A stretch of 10,456 nt of DNA from an uncultured Phycisphaerales bacterium (GCA_946886375.1 CAMPIL010000098.1:1-10456), one strand, 5' to 3'. Counted from the stretch's first letter, positions 1 through 6,277 are shown. The notes: a model not told the origin generated them from the letters alone. Numbers and translations are program-made.

Positions 1-175
1 ATCGGACCGCATGATTTTGCACGAGAATTTCCCGCCTCCGGCCCCGCATGAGGTCCGAAAGCGAACAATTGCCGGGCCGATGCGGTACACCTCGCAGTTC
101 ACCGCTTACGATTCACCGCGATCAGGCCGATAATGGTCCTCTGATCGCCCTTGTGCGGGGCACGAGCAACCAGCC
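1..175. other. 5' flank, possible tail of an upstream gene
   Basis: This stretch precedes the first clear gene. One plus-strand frame is open from base 2 to a TAA at 131-133 (43 codons), so it could hold the C-terminus of an upstream gene. Its peptide shows no motif I recognise, and another frame is open to a TGA at 49-51, so neither is convincing. The end of the open frame overlaps the heptamer repeat at 98-118, which argues that at least that part is intergenic. No strong promoter or terminator is visible. Confidence 0.25.
98..118 (+). repeat. Degenerate heptamer repeat, three units
   Basis: Three consecutive 7-mers read TTCACCG, CTTACGA, TTCACCG. TTCACCGC therefore recurs with a 14-bp offset, which is two units. 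The pattern matches the TTnACGA heptamers at 4661-4687 and 6246-6340, suggesting a dispersed intergenic repeat family in this genome. The copy is short, so chance is not excluded. Confidence 0.45.
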
Positions 176-1684
176 ATGATCGACGTGATGATCATCACCT
201 ACAACGAAGCGATCAATCTGCCCCGCTGTCTGCAGGCGCTGCAGGGATGGACCAGGCGGGTCTTTGTGATCGACAGCGGCTCGACCGACGGCACGCAGGA
301 CATCGCGCGCCGGTTCGGCGCGGAAGTCGTCCATCACGCATGGGAAGGCTACGCCCAGCAGAAGAACTGGGGCCTGACCAACCTCCCGCTCGAATCACCC
401 TGGACGCTGATTCTTGACGCCGATGAAGTCATCACGCCCAAACTCCGCGCCAAACTGGAGGCGGTGGCCAACAAGCCCGCCAACCAGACGCGCGAGAACG
501 GATTTTTCATCAATCGTGTGACGTACTTCATGGGCCGGCCGATCCGCCACTGCGGATACTTTCCCAGTTGGAATCTGCGATTCTTCAAGCGCGGCACGGC
601 GCGATATGAGAATCGAGTCGTGCACGAACACATGATCGTGCAGGACCCCGTGGGCTACATCCGCGAGCCGATGGTGCACGACGACGGGCGCGGCTTGGAG
701 CACTACGTCGCCAAGCACAACCGATATTCCACGCTTGAGGCCCGCGCCCTGTTTGAAGAGATGCAGGGCGGACCGGCGACAGGATCGGAGGCGAACATCA
801 CCGCCGAGACGCGACGCCGGCGATGGGTGAAGCGATACGTCATGCCACGGCTGCCGTTCCCGGGCTTGTGCAGATTCCTGTACATGTACGTGATTCGCCT
901 GGGATTCCTCGATGGCCGGGTTGGCCTGGAGTTCAGCCGGTTCATCGGCATGTACGATTCGCTGGTGGCGTTGAAACTGCGCGACCTTCGCCGGCAGGCC
1001 CGGTTGGCGCAGGCCGGCAGCGTGCCTCGCGTGTCATTGCCCGGCGGGGCGCTGGTGAAGCCCGAAGGGGCCGACATCGTTGTGCCGGTGGAGTGGAACG
1101 GCAAGGCGAACGGCGCGATGGTGGGGCGCGATGGCAACCTGCAATACACGCAGATGCAGCCCGAACCCAGCCCCTGGACGTTTCGCGAGAAACTCGGCCG
1201 GGCCGCCTGGATGCTGCTGGGCAAGCCTGTTTTTCGCTTCAGTTTCCACAACTGGTATCAGTTCCGCGCGCGATTGCTGCGGCTGTTCGGAGCCAAGGTC
1301 GGCAAGGGCGTCGCCATCCGGCCGACCGTGCGCATCGAAGTGCCTTGGATGGTCGAACTGGATGACGACTGCACGATCGGCGATTACGCCATCCTCTACA
1401 GCCTGGGCAAGATCCACGTCGGCAAGCGCGCGATCATCAGCCAGTACGCGCACTTGTGCGCCGGCACGCACGATTACGCGGACCATACCTTCCGCCTGCT
1501 GCGCACGCCCGTCACGATCGGCGATGACGTGTGGGTGGGAGCGGATGCGTTCATCGGGCCGGGGGTGACCGTGGGGCCGCTGACGGTCGTCGGCGCGCGA
1601 TCGAGCACCTACAAGGACCTTCCGTCGCGCCAAGTTTGCGTGGGCAATCCGGCCAAGCCGATCAAGGAGCGCTCACTGCGATGA
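176..1684 (+). CDS. Glycosyltransferase family 2 (WaaE/KdtX-like) fused to WcaF-like acetyltransferase
   Basis: This 502-residue protein has two enzyme domains. Residues 1 to about 275 look like a GT-A glycosyltransferase of the WaaE/KdtX type: the first strand ends in ITYNE (7-11), then IDSGSTDGT (32-40), the metal/nucleotide-sugar DADE at 81-84, and NLRFFKRG followed by a VHEH segment. A basic stretch with a hydrophobic patch (RFLYMYVIRLGFL) may contact the membrane. After a linker, residues 334-502 form a left-handed beta-helix acetyltransferase of the WcaF/colanic acid type, with CAGTHDY at 428-434 (H432 the likely catalytic base), GPGVTVG and a final CVGNPAKPI. Inferred role: transferring a sugar and O-acetylating a surface glycan at the cytoplasmic face of the membrane. 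The start ATG places the first beta strand at residue 4; no strong Shine-Dalgarno is visible, and ATG 188 is an alternative. The stop overlaps the next start (ATGA). Donor and acceptor cannot be read from the sequence. Confidence 0.88.
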   Translation: MIDVMIITYNEAINLPRCLQALQGWTRRVFVIDSGSTDGTQDIARRFGAEVVHHAWEGYAQQKNWGLTNLPLESPWTLILDADEVITPKLRAKLEAVANKPANQTRENGFFINRVTYFMGRPIRHCGYFPSWNLRFFKRGTARYENRVVHEHMIVQDPVGYIREPMVHDDGRGLEHYVAKHNRYSTLEARALFEEMQGGPATGSEANITAETRRRRWVKRYVMPRLPFPGLCRFLYMYVIRLGFLDGRVGLEFSRFIGMYDSLVALKLRDLRRQARLAQAGSVPRVSLPGGALVKPEGADIVVPVEWNGKANGAMVGRDGNLQYTQMQPEPSPWTFREKLGRAAWMLLGKPVFRFSFHNWYQFRARLLRLFGAKVGKGVAIRPTVRIEVPWMVELDDDCTIGDYAILYSLGKIHVGKRAIISQYAHLCAGTHDYADHTFRLLRTPVTIGDDVWVGADAFIGPGVTVGPLTVVGARSSTYKDLPSRQVCVGNPAKPIKERSLR

Positions 1685-2307
1685 CGCAGGCTTCGCCGCT
1701 CCAGGATTTGCAGACACAGGTGCCGCAACCGCGGCATCGCATCTTCATGCCGCAGACCCTGGGCGAGCGCATCAAGGGCGCAGCATGGTCGGTCGCGCGG
1801 GCGCTGTTGTTCCGCACCAGTCCAGAGCGGTTCTATCGCTGGCGCATCTGGGTCTTGAGATTGTTCGGCGCGAGAATTGACTGGAGCGCGAAGATCTCGC
1901 CCAGCGTGCACATTGATTTTCCGTGGAATCTGAGGATCGACGCCGACGCGGTGATTTGCAACGACTGCATCCTCAACTGCATGGGGCAGGTTGCCATTGG
2001 CGAACGCACCCGCTTGAGCCAGCACGCGCACGTGTGTGCCGGCACACACGACTATCAACGCCGCGACATGATGATCGTGCGCTGCCCGATCACGATTGGA
2101 CGAAACGTCTGGATCGCCGCTGATGCATTTGTAGGGCCGGGAGTGACCGTGGGCGATAACTGCGTACTGGCGGCACGGTCCAGCGCGTTTCACGATCTTG
2201 CCCCGGGGCAGGTGTGCGTTGGCGAACCGGCCCGGCCGCGCGGACCGCGGTTTGCAGGGATGTCCGATTTGTCAGCGACGCCGTCAACCGTCGATGCGCC
2301 TCGCTGA
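1681..2307 (+). CDS. WcaF-like left-handed beta-helix O-acetyltransferase
   Basis: A 208-residue acetyltransferase of the hexapeptide-repeat family, closest in pattern to WcaF-type colanic acid acetyltransferases. The N-terminal helical segment (residues 1-60; FYRWRIWVLRLFGARI) leads into hexapeptide rungs such as ITIGRNVWIAADAFVGPG. CAGTHDY lies at 119-125 with H123 as the probable catalytic base, and ARSS and QVCVGEPARP close the fold. About 25 extra residues rich in S, T, P and A follow. It shares AHxCAGTHDY, GPGVTVG, ARSS and QVCVG-PA with the C-terminal half of the preceding fusion protein, so the two are paralogues. The start is fixed by the 4-nt ATGA overlap with the upstream stop, which implies translational coupling. 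Likely substrate: a saccharide or undecaprenyl-linked glycan with acetyl-CoA as donor; specificity is unknown. Confidence 0.85.
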   Translation: MTQASPLQDLQTQVPQPRHRIFMPQTLGERIKGAAWSVARALLFRTSPERFYRWRIWVLRLFGARIDWSAKISPSVHIDFPWNLRIDADAVICNDCILNCMGQVAIGERTRLSQHAHVCAGTHDYQRRDMMIVRCPITIGRNVWIAADAFVGPGVTVGDNCVLAARSSAFHDLAPGQVCVGEPARPRGPRFAGMSDLSATPSTVDAPR

Positions 2308-2379
2308 CCTGATCGAGCCTCGCAATTCAAACTGATCACGGCGGGGCAGGTGTGAGCACATTTGCGGCAACCGGCTGCT

Positions 2380-2435
2380 GACCGTGCAGGTCATTGGCGA
2401 GCGGCTTCTTGAGCGAGCGCGTTCGCGCAATGACC
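2380..2435. terminator. Stem-loop between convergent genes, possible bidirectional terminator
   Basis: GGTCATTG at 2389-2396 pairs perfectly with CAATGACC at 2428-2435, and two more pairs form past a bulged G, giving about 10 bp around a 26-nt loop. GACC at 2380-2383 could pair with GGTC at 2389-2392 instead. The element lies between the acetyltransferase (plus) and the ArsR gene (minus), which converge here. Neither side has a run of T, so it would not be a classical intrinsic terminator; it may mark a Rho-dependent end or an RNA 3' end stabiliser. Confidence 0.35.
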
Positions 2436-2457
2436 GATACTGTTGCTAACCAAGAAA

Positions 2458-2754
2458 TCAGCCTTTGCTGGCGACGACTTGCTTCCGCCGCAGCGATGTG
2501 AGCCACTGTTCGATCGCAGATACCTCTCGCAAATTCAGTTCATAGACCATTTGCCTGCCCTGTCGTCTGCACCGCACGAGCCCCGAGCCGTGCAGCACCC
2601 GAAGGTGCTTGGAGGCGACGGGGCGGGTGTGATGAAATTGATTCGTCAGTTCGCCCGCGGCCATTTCGCCGCGCACCAGCAATTGAAGCATGCGACGGCG
2701 CGTGGGATGGGCGATCGCTCGAAAGACACTCTCGGTACTGATTGGTCTGCTCAT
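2458..2754 (-). CDS. ArsR-family winged-helix transcriptional regulator
   Basis: A 98-residue protein with the ArsR/SmtB-like winged helix: VFRAIAHPTRRRMLQLL (10-26), helix-turn-helix with recognition helix around RPVASKHLRVLHGSGLV (44-60), and wing RCRRQGRQMVYEL (61-73). The metal-site motif ELCVCDL of ArsR/SmtB is absent (GELTNQF here), so it is probably not a metal sensor. Regulators of this subtype often sit beside an SRPBCC/AHSA1 gene; none is present here. I chose ATG 2754 because MSRPxSTESVFRAIA is a usual beginning in this group; a GTG at 2772 would add six residues but lies inside the dyad at 2757-2780. No strong Shine-Dalgarno supports either start. The dyad next to the start is a candidate autoregulatory operator. 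Target and ligand are unknown. Confidence 0.82.
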   Translation of the reverse strand: MSRPISTESVFRAIAHPTRRRMLQLLVRGEMAAGELTNQFHHTRPVASKHLRVLHGSGLVRCRRQGRQMVYELNLREVSAIEQWLTSLRRKQVVASKG

Positions 2755-2756
2755 GC

Positions 2757-2780
2757 GATCATTTGTACCCACAAAGGATC
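2757..2780. promoter_or_regulatory. Dyad at the ArsR start, variant of the repeat dyad
   Basis: On the plus strand this reads GATC-A-TTTG, six centre bases TACCCA, then CAAA-G-GATC: arms of nine with one central mismatch. The core TTTGnACCCACAAAGG matches 15 of 16 bases of the copies at 3182, 3334 and 3490. In the complete array copies (from 3334 and 3490) the outer arms are GTAC/GTAC; here both arms have changed to GATC/GATC, so pairing or symmetry is kept. It ends 2 bp before the ArsR start codon, which fits an operator or a leader hairpin. Confidence 0.55.
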
Positions 2781-2814
2781 ACATCGCAAGAGGCGTGAGC
2801 GTTTGCGGCAGCAG

Positions 2815-2889
2815 TGCAGAGGACAATCGAGTCCATGAGCGATTACGGCAGCGGCGCTGATGCCGTGCGATTCCTTGTGTTCACGGCGG
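2815..2889 (+). repeat. 75-nt direct repeat, copy 1
   Basis: It aligns without gaps to 2969-3043, with 61 of 75 positions identical by hand count. It opens with the identical TGCAGAGGACAATC and closes with GTTCACGGCGG. The offset between copies is 154 bp, close to the 152 and 156 bp periods of the array further right, so both may descend from one ancestral unit. Confidence 0.7.
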
Positions 2890-2968
2890 TGGTGCAGATG
2901 TCAAGCAATTCGTGAGCCTTCAGGGCAGCGCGTTGGTGCCGCGCGACTGCTGGCGTTCAGGGTGACGG

Positions 2969-3043
2969 TGCAGAGGACAATCACATACAAGAGCGTTTAC
3001 TGCAGCGGAGCAGATGCCGTACGACTCCCGGCGTTCACGGCGG
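2969..3043 (+). repeat. 75-nt direct repeat, copy 2
   Basis: Second copy of the repeat at 2815-2889. A weaker partial relative lies between them (2927-2965, sharing GCAGCG, GCCG, CGACT and GGCGTTCA), so duplication has happened more than once. Nothing in it looks coding. Confidence 0.7.
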
Positions 3044-3326
3044 CAGAGGCCATGCGATGCCGCTACGTTCCGGCGGCGGCAATGCAACGGCTGCGCAAAT
3101 GCAAATTGCAGTGAGACTGCGCAGCGGCAAATCAATGCTTCCCGCAGCACTCCCACGACGGTCCCACCTCTCAAGCGACTCTTTGAACCCACAAAGGTAC
3201 ATGTTGTGCGTTGCACGGCGTTTCGCAGATGTGAGCGGAATAAAGGCTCTATCCGCCGCGAATGCTGCCATTGCAACTGTGCCGACCAATCCACCAACGC
3301 GCGTTCTTTAGCCTCTGTGAGACCAT

Positions 3327-3354
3327 ATGTACATTTGAACCCACAAAGGTACAT
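3327..3354. promoter_or_regulatory. 28-bp dyad at the junction of array units 1 and 2
   Basis: ATGTAC-A-TTTG, centre AACCCA, then CAAA-G-GTACAT: arms of 11 with a single mismatch. As DNA it is operator-like in size and symmetry; as RNA it would form a hairpin with a six-base loop. No T-run follows on either strand, so an intrinsic terminator is unlikely. Confidence 0.55.
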
Positions 3355-3481
3355 GTTGTGCGTTGCACCGCGCTTCGCAGAGGTGAGAGGGGACAAGCGG
3401 CTTCATTTGCGGCTAATGCTGTCATCGCAACTGTGTGCGGGCCAATCCATCAACGCGCGTTCTTCAACATCTATGAGCCCG

Positions 3482-3511
3482 TATGTACATTTGAACCCAC
3501 AAAGGTACATA
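3482..3511. promoter_or_regulatory. 30-bp dyad at the array end
   Basis: Same dyad as at 3327-3354, with one more outer pair (TATGTAC and GTACATA) and an identical core. It marks the right edge of the array; sequence after it is unrelated to the units. Confidence 0.55.
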
Positions 3512-3610
3512 TCTGAAACGACGGACAGGTTCTCCTTTGGGGCAATCAGTCCTATGCACGCCCATGGAGTGCGACTGTGCTGGTGTTGAGCTCTGCAGTT
3601 TGACTTGCGT

Positions 3611-3627
3611 CGCCAGTTTGTCTGGCG
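3611..3627 (-). terminator. Hairpin just after the epimerase stop
   Basis: CGCCAG, five loop bases, CTGGCG: a perfect 6-bp stem beginning 9 nt after the epimerase stop codon on the minus strand. No T-run follows in that direction, so it is at best a weak or Rho-assisted terminator, or an mRNA 3'-end structure. Confidence 0.35.
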
Positions 3628-3636
3628 ATGCCCGAC

Positions 3637-4605
3637 TTATTCCGCCGCAAGGGTCAATTCGATGCCGCGCGCGAAATCGGTGCGAGGCGAATACCCCAGC
3701 AGTTCGCGCGCGCGGGAGATGTCCGCCACGGAGTCGCGCACGTCGCCGGCGCGCGGCGGGCCGAATACCGGCGAAACCTCCACGCGCAGCACACGGCTCA
3801 TGTGGCACAGCACGTCCAGCAGGCTCGTGCGCACGCCGGTGCCGATGTTGATGACCTCACCCGCGAAATCATTCGGGCTGGAGGCAGCAAGCAGGTTGGC
3901 GTGCACGACGTTGTCGATGTACGTGAAGTCGCGCGTCTGCCGACCGTCGCCGTGAATCGTCGGCTGCGTGCCACTGCGCAGCGCCTTGGCGAACGCTGAA
4001 ATCACCGCCGCGTATGGCGAATCCGGATTCTGCCGCGGACCGAAGATGTTGAAATACCGCAGACTCACGGTCGAGATTTCATAGCAGCGCCCGAACGCCT
4101 GCATCAGCGTTTCGCCCGCCACTTTGCTTGCGGCGTAGGGCGACTGGCAATCGGGAGGGTGATCCTCACGGCTGGGGAGTTGCGGGTTTCCGCCATACGC
4201 CGCGGCCGATGCCGCGAACACCACGCGCTGCGCGCCGGCATCCTTCGCCGCTTCGAGCATGTTTTCCGTGCCAATGATGTTCACCTGCGCGCAGCGCTGG
4301 GGATGATCCACGCTTTCGGGCACGCTGACCATCGCGGCTTCGTGGAACACAAATCGGCAACCGCGCGCCGCCTGGCGCAGCGCGCCTTGGTCCAGAACCG
4401 AGCCGACCAACAAGTCCACACCCGTCGGCACGTTCTCGCGAAAACCGCCCGAAAGATCATCCAGAACGCGCACGTTCGCCCCAAGTTCGACCAGCCTTTT
4501 CGCCAGGTGCGAACCGATGAACCCCGCGCCGCCGGTGACCAGCGCGGAAACGCCTCGAAACGCATTGGCGTAGTCATCGGCGGGATGGGTGGGTTGCGAA
4601 GGCAT
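3637..4605 (-). CDS. NAD-dependent sugar-nucleotide epimerase, GalE/WbpP-like
   Basis: A 322-residue extended short-chain dehydrogenase. The Rossmann motif GGAGFIG is at 25-31 and an acidic pair ends the second strand (D49-D50), which indicates NAD rather than NADP. Active-site residues are S133 (in AASAAAYG), Y157 and K161 (SPYAASK). LRYFNIFGPRQNP and GDGRQTRDFTYIDNVVHANL are substrate-pocket signatures of UDP-sugar 4-epimerases such as WbpP and GalE. Likely reaction: C4 epimerisation of a UDP-hexose or UDP-N-acetylhexosamine in the cytoplasm, supplying glycan synthesis; related dehydratase or uronate-epimerase activity cannot be excluded. It is divergent from cysS across a 97-bp gap and separated from the glycosyltransferase pair by the regulator and repeats. 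Length is normal for the family, with about 18 extra residues before the first strand. No clear Shine-Dalgarno is seen. Confidence 0.88.
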   Translation of the reverse strand: MPSQPTHPADDYANAFRGVSALVTGGAGFIGSHLAKRLVELGANVRVLDDLSGGFRENVPTGVDLLVGSVLDQGALRQAARGCRFVFHEAAMVSVPESVDHPQRCAQVNIIGTENMLEAAKDAGAQRVVFAASAAAYGGNPQLPSREDHPPDCQSPYAASKVAGETLMQAFGRCYEISTVSLRYFNIFGPRQNPDSPYAAVISAFAKALRSGTQPTIHGDGRQTRDFTYIDNVVHANLLAASSPNDFAGEVINIGTGVRTSLLDVLCHMSRVLRVEVSPVFGPPRAGDVRDSVADISRARELLGYSPRTDFARGIELTLAAE

Positions 4606-4647
4606 TGACGTTCTACGATTGTTGTCTCACGATGGCAGGCCGGCTCA

Positions 4648-4699
4648 TGCACGCCAATCCGAACTTCAATCGTAAATCGTTTCAATCTGCACGCCAATC
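4648..4699. repeat. 12-bp direct repeats flanking a heptamer cluster
   Basis: TGCACGCCAATC occurs at 4648-4659 and again at 4688-4699. The 28 bp between are almost entirely heptamer repeat. The arrangement resembles a short insertion with a target duplication, or a slipped tandem duplication. The second copy ends 3 bp before the cysS start codon. Confidence 0.6.
4661..4687 (-). repeat. Degenerate heptamer repeat cluster
   Basis: On the plus strand the words TCAATCG, TAAATCG and TTTCAATC run with a 7-bp period; on the minus strand this is the TTnACGA pattern found near coaE. Period and words match the clusters at 98-118 and 6246-6340. Confidence 0.55.
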
Positions 4700-4702
4700 G
4701 CC

Positions 4703-6238
4703 ATGTCGCTTCGCCTGTACAACACGCTGACCAAGACCGAGCAGGAGTTCGTTCCGCTGGACCCGGCTGGGCGGCGCGTGACGTTTTATTCCTGCGGGCC
4801 CACGGTGTACGACTACGCGCACATCGGCAACTTCCGAAGTTTCCTCAATGCCGACGTCCTTCGCCGGACGCTTGAACTGCTTGGCTACCAGGTGCAGCAC
4901 GTGATGAACATCACCGACGTCGGCCACATGACTGACGATGCGAACGCCGACGGCGCGGGCGAGGACAAAATGCAGGTCGCCGCCCGGAGGCTGCTGGAGG
5001 CGAAGAAATCCGGCAAGTTGCCGGCGGGCGCCGATCTCGATCCCAATGATCCATACGCGATCGCCAACTTTTATGCCGATGCCTTCCTGGACGACGCCCG
5101 CACACTCGGGCTGAAGATCGCCATTGAAGCGCAGCAGCAGCCGGACCTGATGCCCCGGCCGACGCAGTACATTCAGCAGATGATTGCGATGATCGAGCGG
5201 TTGATCCGCAACGGTCACGCGTATGTCGCATCCGATGGCGTGGTGTATTTCGACGTGCAGTCATATCCGCAATACGGCCAACTCTCAGGCAATACGCCAG
5301 ATGCCATTCGCTCGGGTGAAGGCGGACGCGTGAATGAAGCCACGCAGGCGCTCAAGCGACATCCGGCGGATTTCATGCTGTGGAAGCCCGATCCACACCA
5401 TGTCATGAAGTGGCCCAGTCCGTGGGGCGCGGGTTATCCCGGCTGGCACATTGAATGCTCGGTGATGGCGGCGTCGCTGCTGGGCGAAGAGATCGATGTT
5501 CACTCCGGCGGCGAGGACAACATCTTCCCGCATCACGAGTGCGAAATCGCGCAAACCTGCGCCGCCACTGGCCGGCCGCTGTTTGCGCGCTATTGGTTTC
5601 ACACGCGCCATCTCATCGTCGAAGGCGAGAAGATGTCCAAGAGTAAGGGCAACTTCTTCACGCTGCGCGATTTGCTCGCCAAGGGCGCATCGCCGGCCGC
5701 CATCCGATTGGAAATCATTAAGACGCACTATCGGTCCAACGCGAACTTCACGTTTCAGGGATTGAATGATTCACAGCGGATGATTGATCGATGGGCGCGG
5801 CTGGAGAAATGGCTGAGTGACGCAGGCGCGACAGCGCCGGCACCCACGGCGGCGGGTCCCTTGGCCGAAGCGCTGCCTGCGTTCACAGCCGCGCTGCGCG
5901 CGGATATAAACGTCGCGGGCGCGATTGGCGTGCTCAATGAAGCCATCGGGCGTTACAAGTTCGATGAGCCGCCGCCCGCGGTGAATATCGCCGGCGAGTT
6001 GGCCGCGCTGCGTCAGATGAATACCGTCCTCGGCGTGCTGGACCTTGAACGCGAGGGTCACGCCAGCGCGGATGATGCCGAAGCAACGCTCATCGAATCC
6101 AAGATCGAAGACCGCAATTCAGCCCGCAAGGCCAAGGACTTCAAGCGTGCCGATGAACTTCGCAACGAACTGCTGACGATGGGCATTGAAATCAAAGACT
6201 CGGCCCAAGGCACGACGTGGACGCGCGTCGTCAGGTAA
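4703..6238 (+). CDS. cysS: Cysteinyl-tRNA synthetase
   Basis: Class I aminoacyl-tRNA synthetase charging tRNA-Cys with cysteine using ATP. The HIGN form of the HIGH motif lies at 40-43 and KMSKS at 310-314. The four zinc ligands that read cysteine are visible as C31, C252, H277 and E281, with the same C-to-H and H-to-E spacing as in the E. coli enzyme. The C-terminal helical domain ends in GIEIKDSAQGTTWTRV, the usual finish. At 511 residues it is about 50 longer than the E. coli enzyme (461); most of the excess lies between the first zinc ligand and the second (221 residues apart, against about 181 in E. coli), around a segment with GEDKMQVAARRLLEAKKSGK. The start ATG puts the first strand at residue 4. 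There is no clear Shine-Dalgarno; the 5' region is repeat-derived. coaE follows after 48 bp and is probably cotranscribed. Confidence 0.96.
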   Translation: MSLRLYNTLTKTEQEFVPLDPAGRRVTFYSCGPTVYDYAHIGNFRSFLNADVLRRTLELLGYQVQHVMNITDVGHMTDDANADGAGEDKMQVAARRLLEAKKSGKLPAGADLDPNDPYAIANFYADAFLDDARTLGLKIAIEAQQQPDLMPRPTQYIQQMIAMIERLIRNGHAYVASDGVVYFDVQSYPQYGQLSGNTPDAIRSGEGGRVNEATQALKRHPADFMLWKPDPHHVMKWPSPWGAGYPGWHIECSVMAASLLGEEIDVHSGGEDNIFPHHECEIAQTCAATGRPLFARYWFHTRHLIVEGEKMSKSKGNFFTLRDLLAKGASPAAIRLEIIKTHYRSNANFTFQGLNDSQRMIDRWARLEKWLSDAGATAPAPTAAGPLAEALPAFTAALRADINVAGAIGVLNEAIGRYKFDEPPPAVNIAGELAALRQMNTVLGVLDLEREGHASADDAEATLIESKIEDRNSARKAKDFKRADELRNELLTMGIEIKDSAQGTTWTRVVR

Positions 6239-6245
6239 GAAGGAA

Positions 6246-6277
6246 TTTACGATTGAAGATTCACGATTTACGATTGG
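6246..6277 (+). repeat. Heptamer repeat cluster upstream of coaE
   Basis: Units read TTTACGA, TTGAAGA, TTCACGA, TTTACGA, then TTGG. The cluster fills most of the gap between cysS and coaE. An 8-bp direct repeat AAGGAATT occurs at 6240-6247 and 6294-6301 on its two sides. Confidence 0.65.

Larger units (their letters stand above)
3182..3511. repeat. Tandem array with a unit of about 155 bp, two full copies and a partial third
   Basis: Units begin at 3182, 3334 and 3490 with TTTGAACCCACAAAGGTACA. The first two are identical for 35 nt, diverge, and converge again on CAACGCGCGTTCTT (3295-3308 and 3451-3464) and ATGTACA at the unit end. Unit lengths are 152 and 156 bp. The third unit breaks off after about 22 nt. 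GTGC-GTT-GCAC, a small hairpin, follows the shared start in units 1 and 2. Unit length and divergence do not fit CRISPR, and no flanking transposase is present. Confidence 0.75.
2781..3636. repeat. Gene-free repeat region between ArsR and epimerase
   Basis: About 850 bp between the ArsR gene and the epimerase (both minus strand) hold no gene I can support. The stretch is less GC-rich than its neighbours and is built of degenerate direct repeats: a 75-nt repeat (2815-2889 and 2969-3043) with a further weak copy near 2927-2965, and tandem units of about 155 bp from 3182 to about 3489 with a partial third. Several frames stay open across the region, but their predicted peptides are rich in Cys and Arg, resemble no family, and their reading frame is not kept between repeat units (152 versus 156 bp). 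A role as a regulatory or structured-RNA array, or as remains of a mobile element, is inference. Confidence 0.7.
4606..4702. promoter_or_regulatory. Divergent intergenic region between epimerase and cysS
   Basis: This 97-bp gap must hold the promoters of both divergent genes, though I see no good -35/-10 pair. Most of its right half is occupied by a heptamer repeat cluster bounded by two copies of TGCACGCCAATC, and ACGATT words also occur at its left end (about 4614-4634). Confidence 0.5.

Noticed and set aside
2..133. C-terminal end of an upstream gene on the plus strand
   Set aside because: The frame is open for only 43 codons, competes with another open frame, ends within a heptamer repeat and has no recognisable motif; kept only as a remark on the 5' flank.
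1034..1633. Long antisense frame across the acetyltransferase domain
   Set aside because: The sense strand encodes clear hexapeptide-repeat motifs; the antisense peptide has none.
3057..3311. 84-codon plus-strand frame
   Set aside because: It lies within the repeat region, starts inside a degenerate repeat and shows no protein-like conservation.
2920..3396. 158-codon minus-strand open frame in the repeat region, with a recurring THNMYLCGFK peptide
   Set aside because: The recurring peptide is the translation of the DNA repeat. Neighbouring copies read it in different frames, so the DNA rather than a protein appears conserved.
2757..3511. CRISPR array
   Set aside because: The conserved part is followed by about 120 bp that is itself partly conserved between units; spacing and unit divergence do not fit repeat-spacer structure and no cas gene is present.
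3327..3511. Integron attC sites with small cassettes
   Set aside because: The dyads lack the paired RYYYAAC/GTTRRRY boxes of attC, no cassette has a credible gene, and no integrase is visible.
3014..3589. 191-codon plus-strand open frame in the repeat region
   Set aside because: It is rich in Arg and Cys, has no family resemblance, runs across units of 152 and 156 bp that break the frame between copies, and has no convincing ribosome-binding site.
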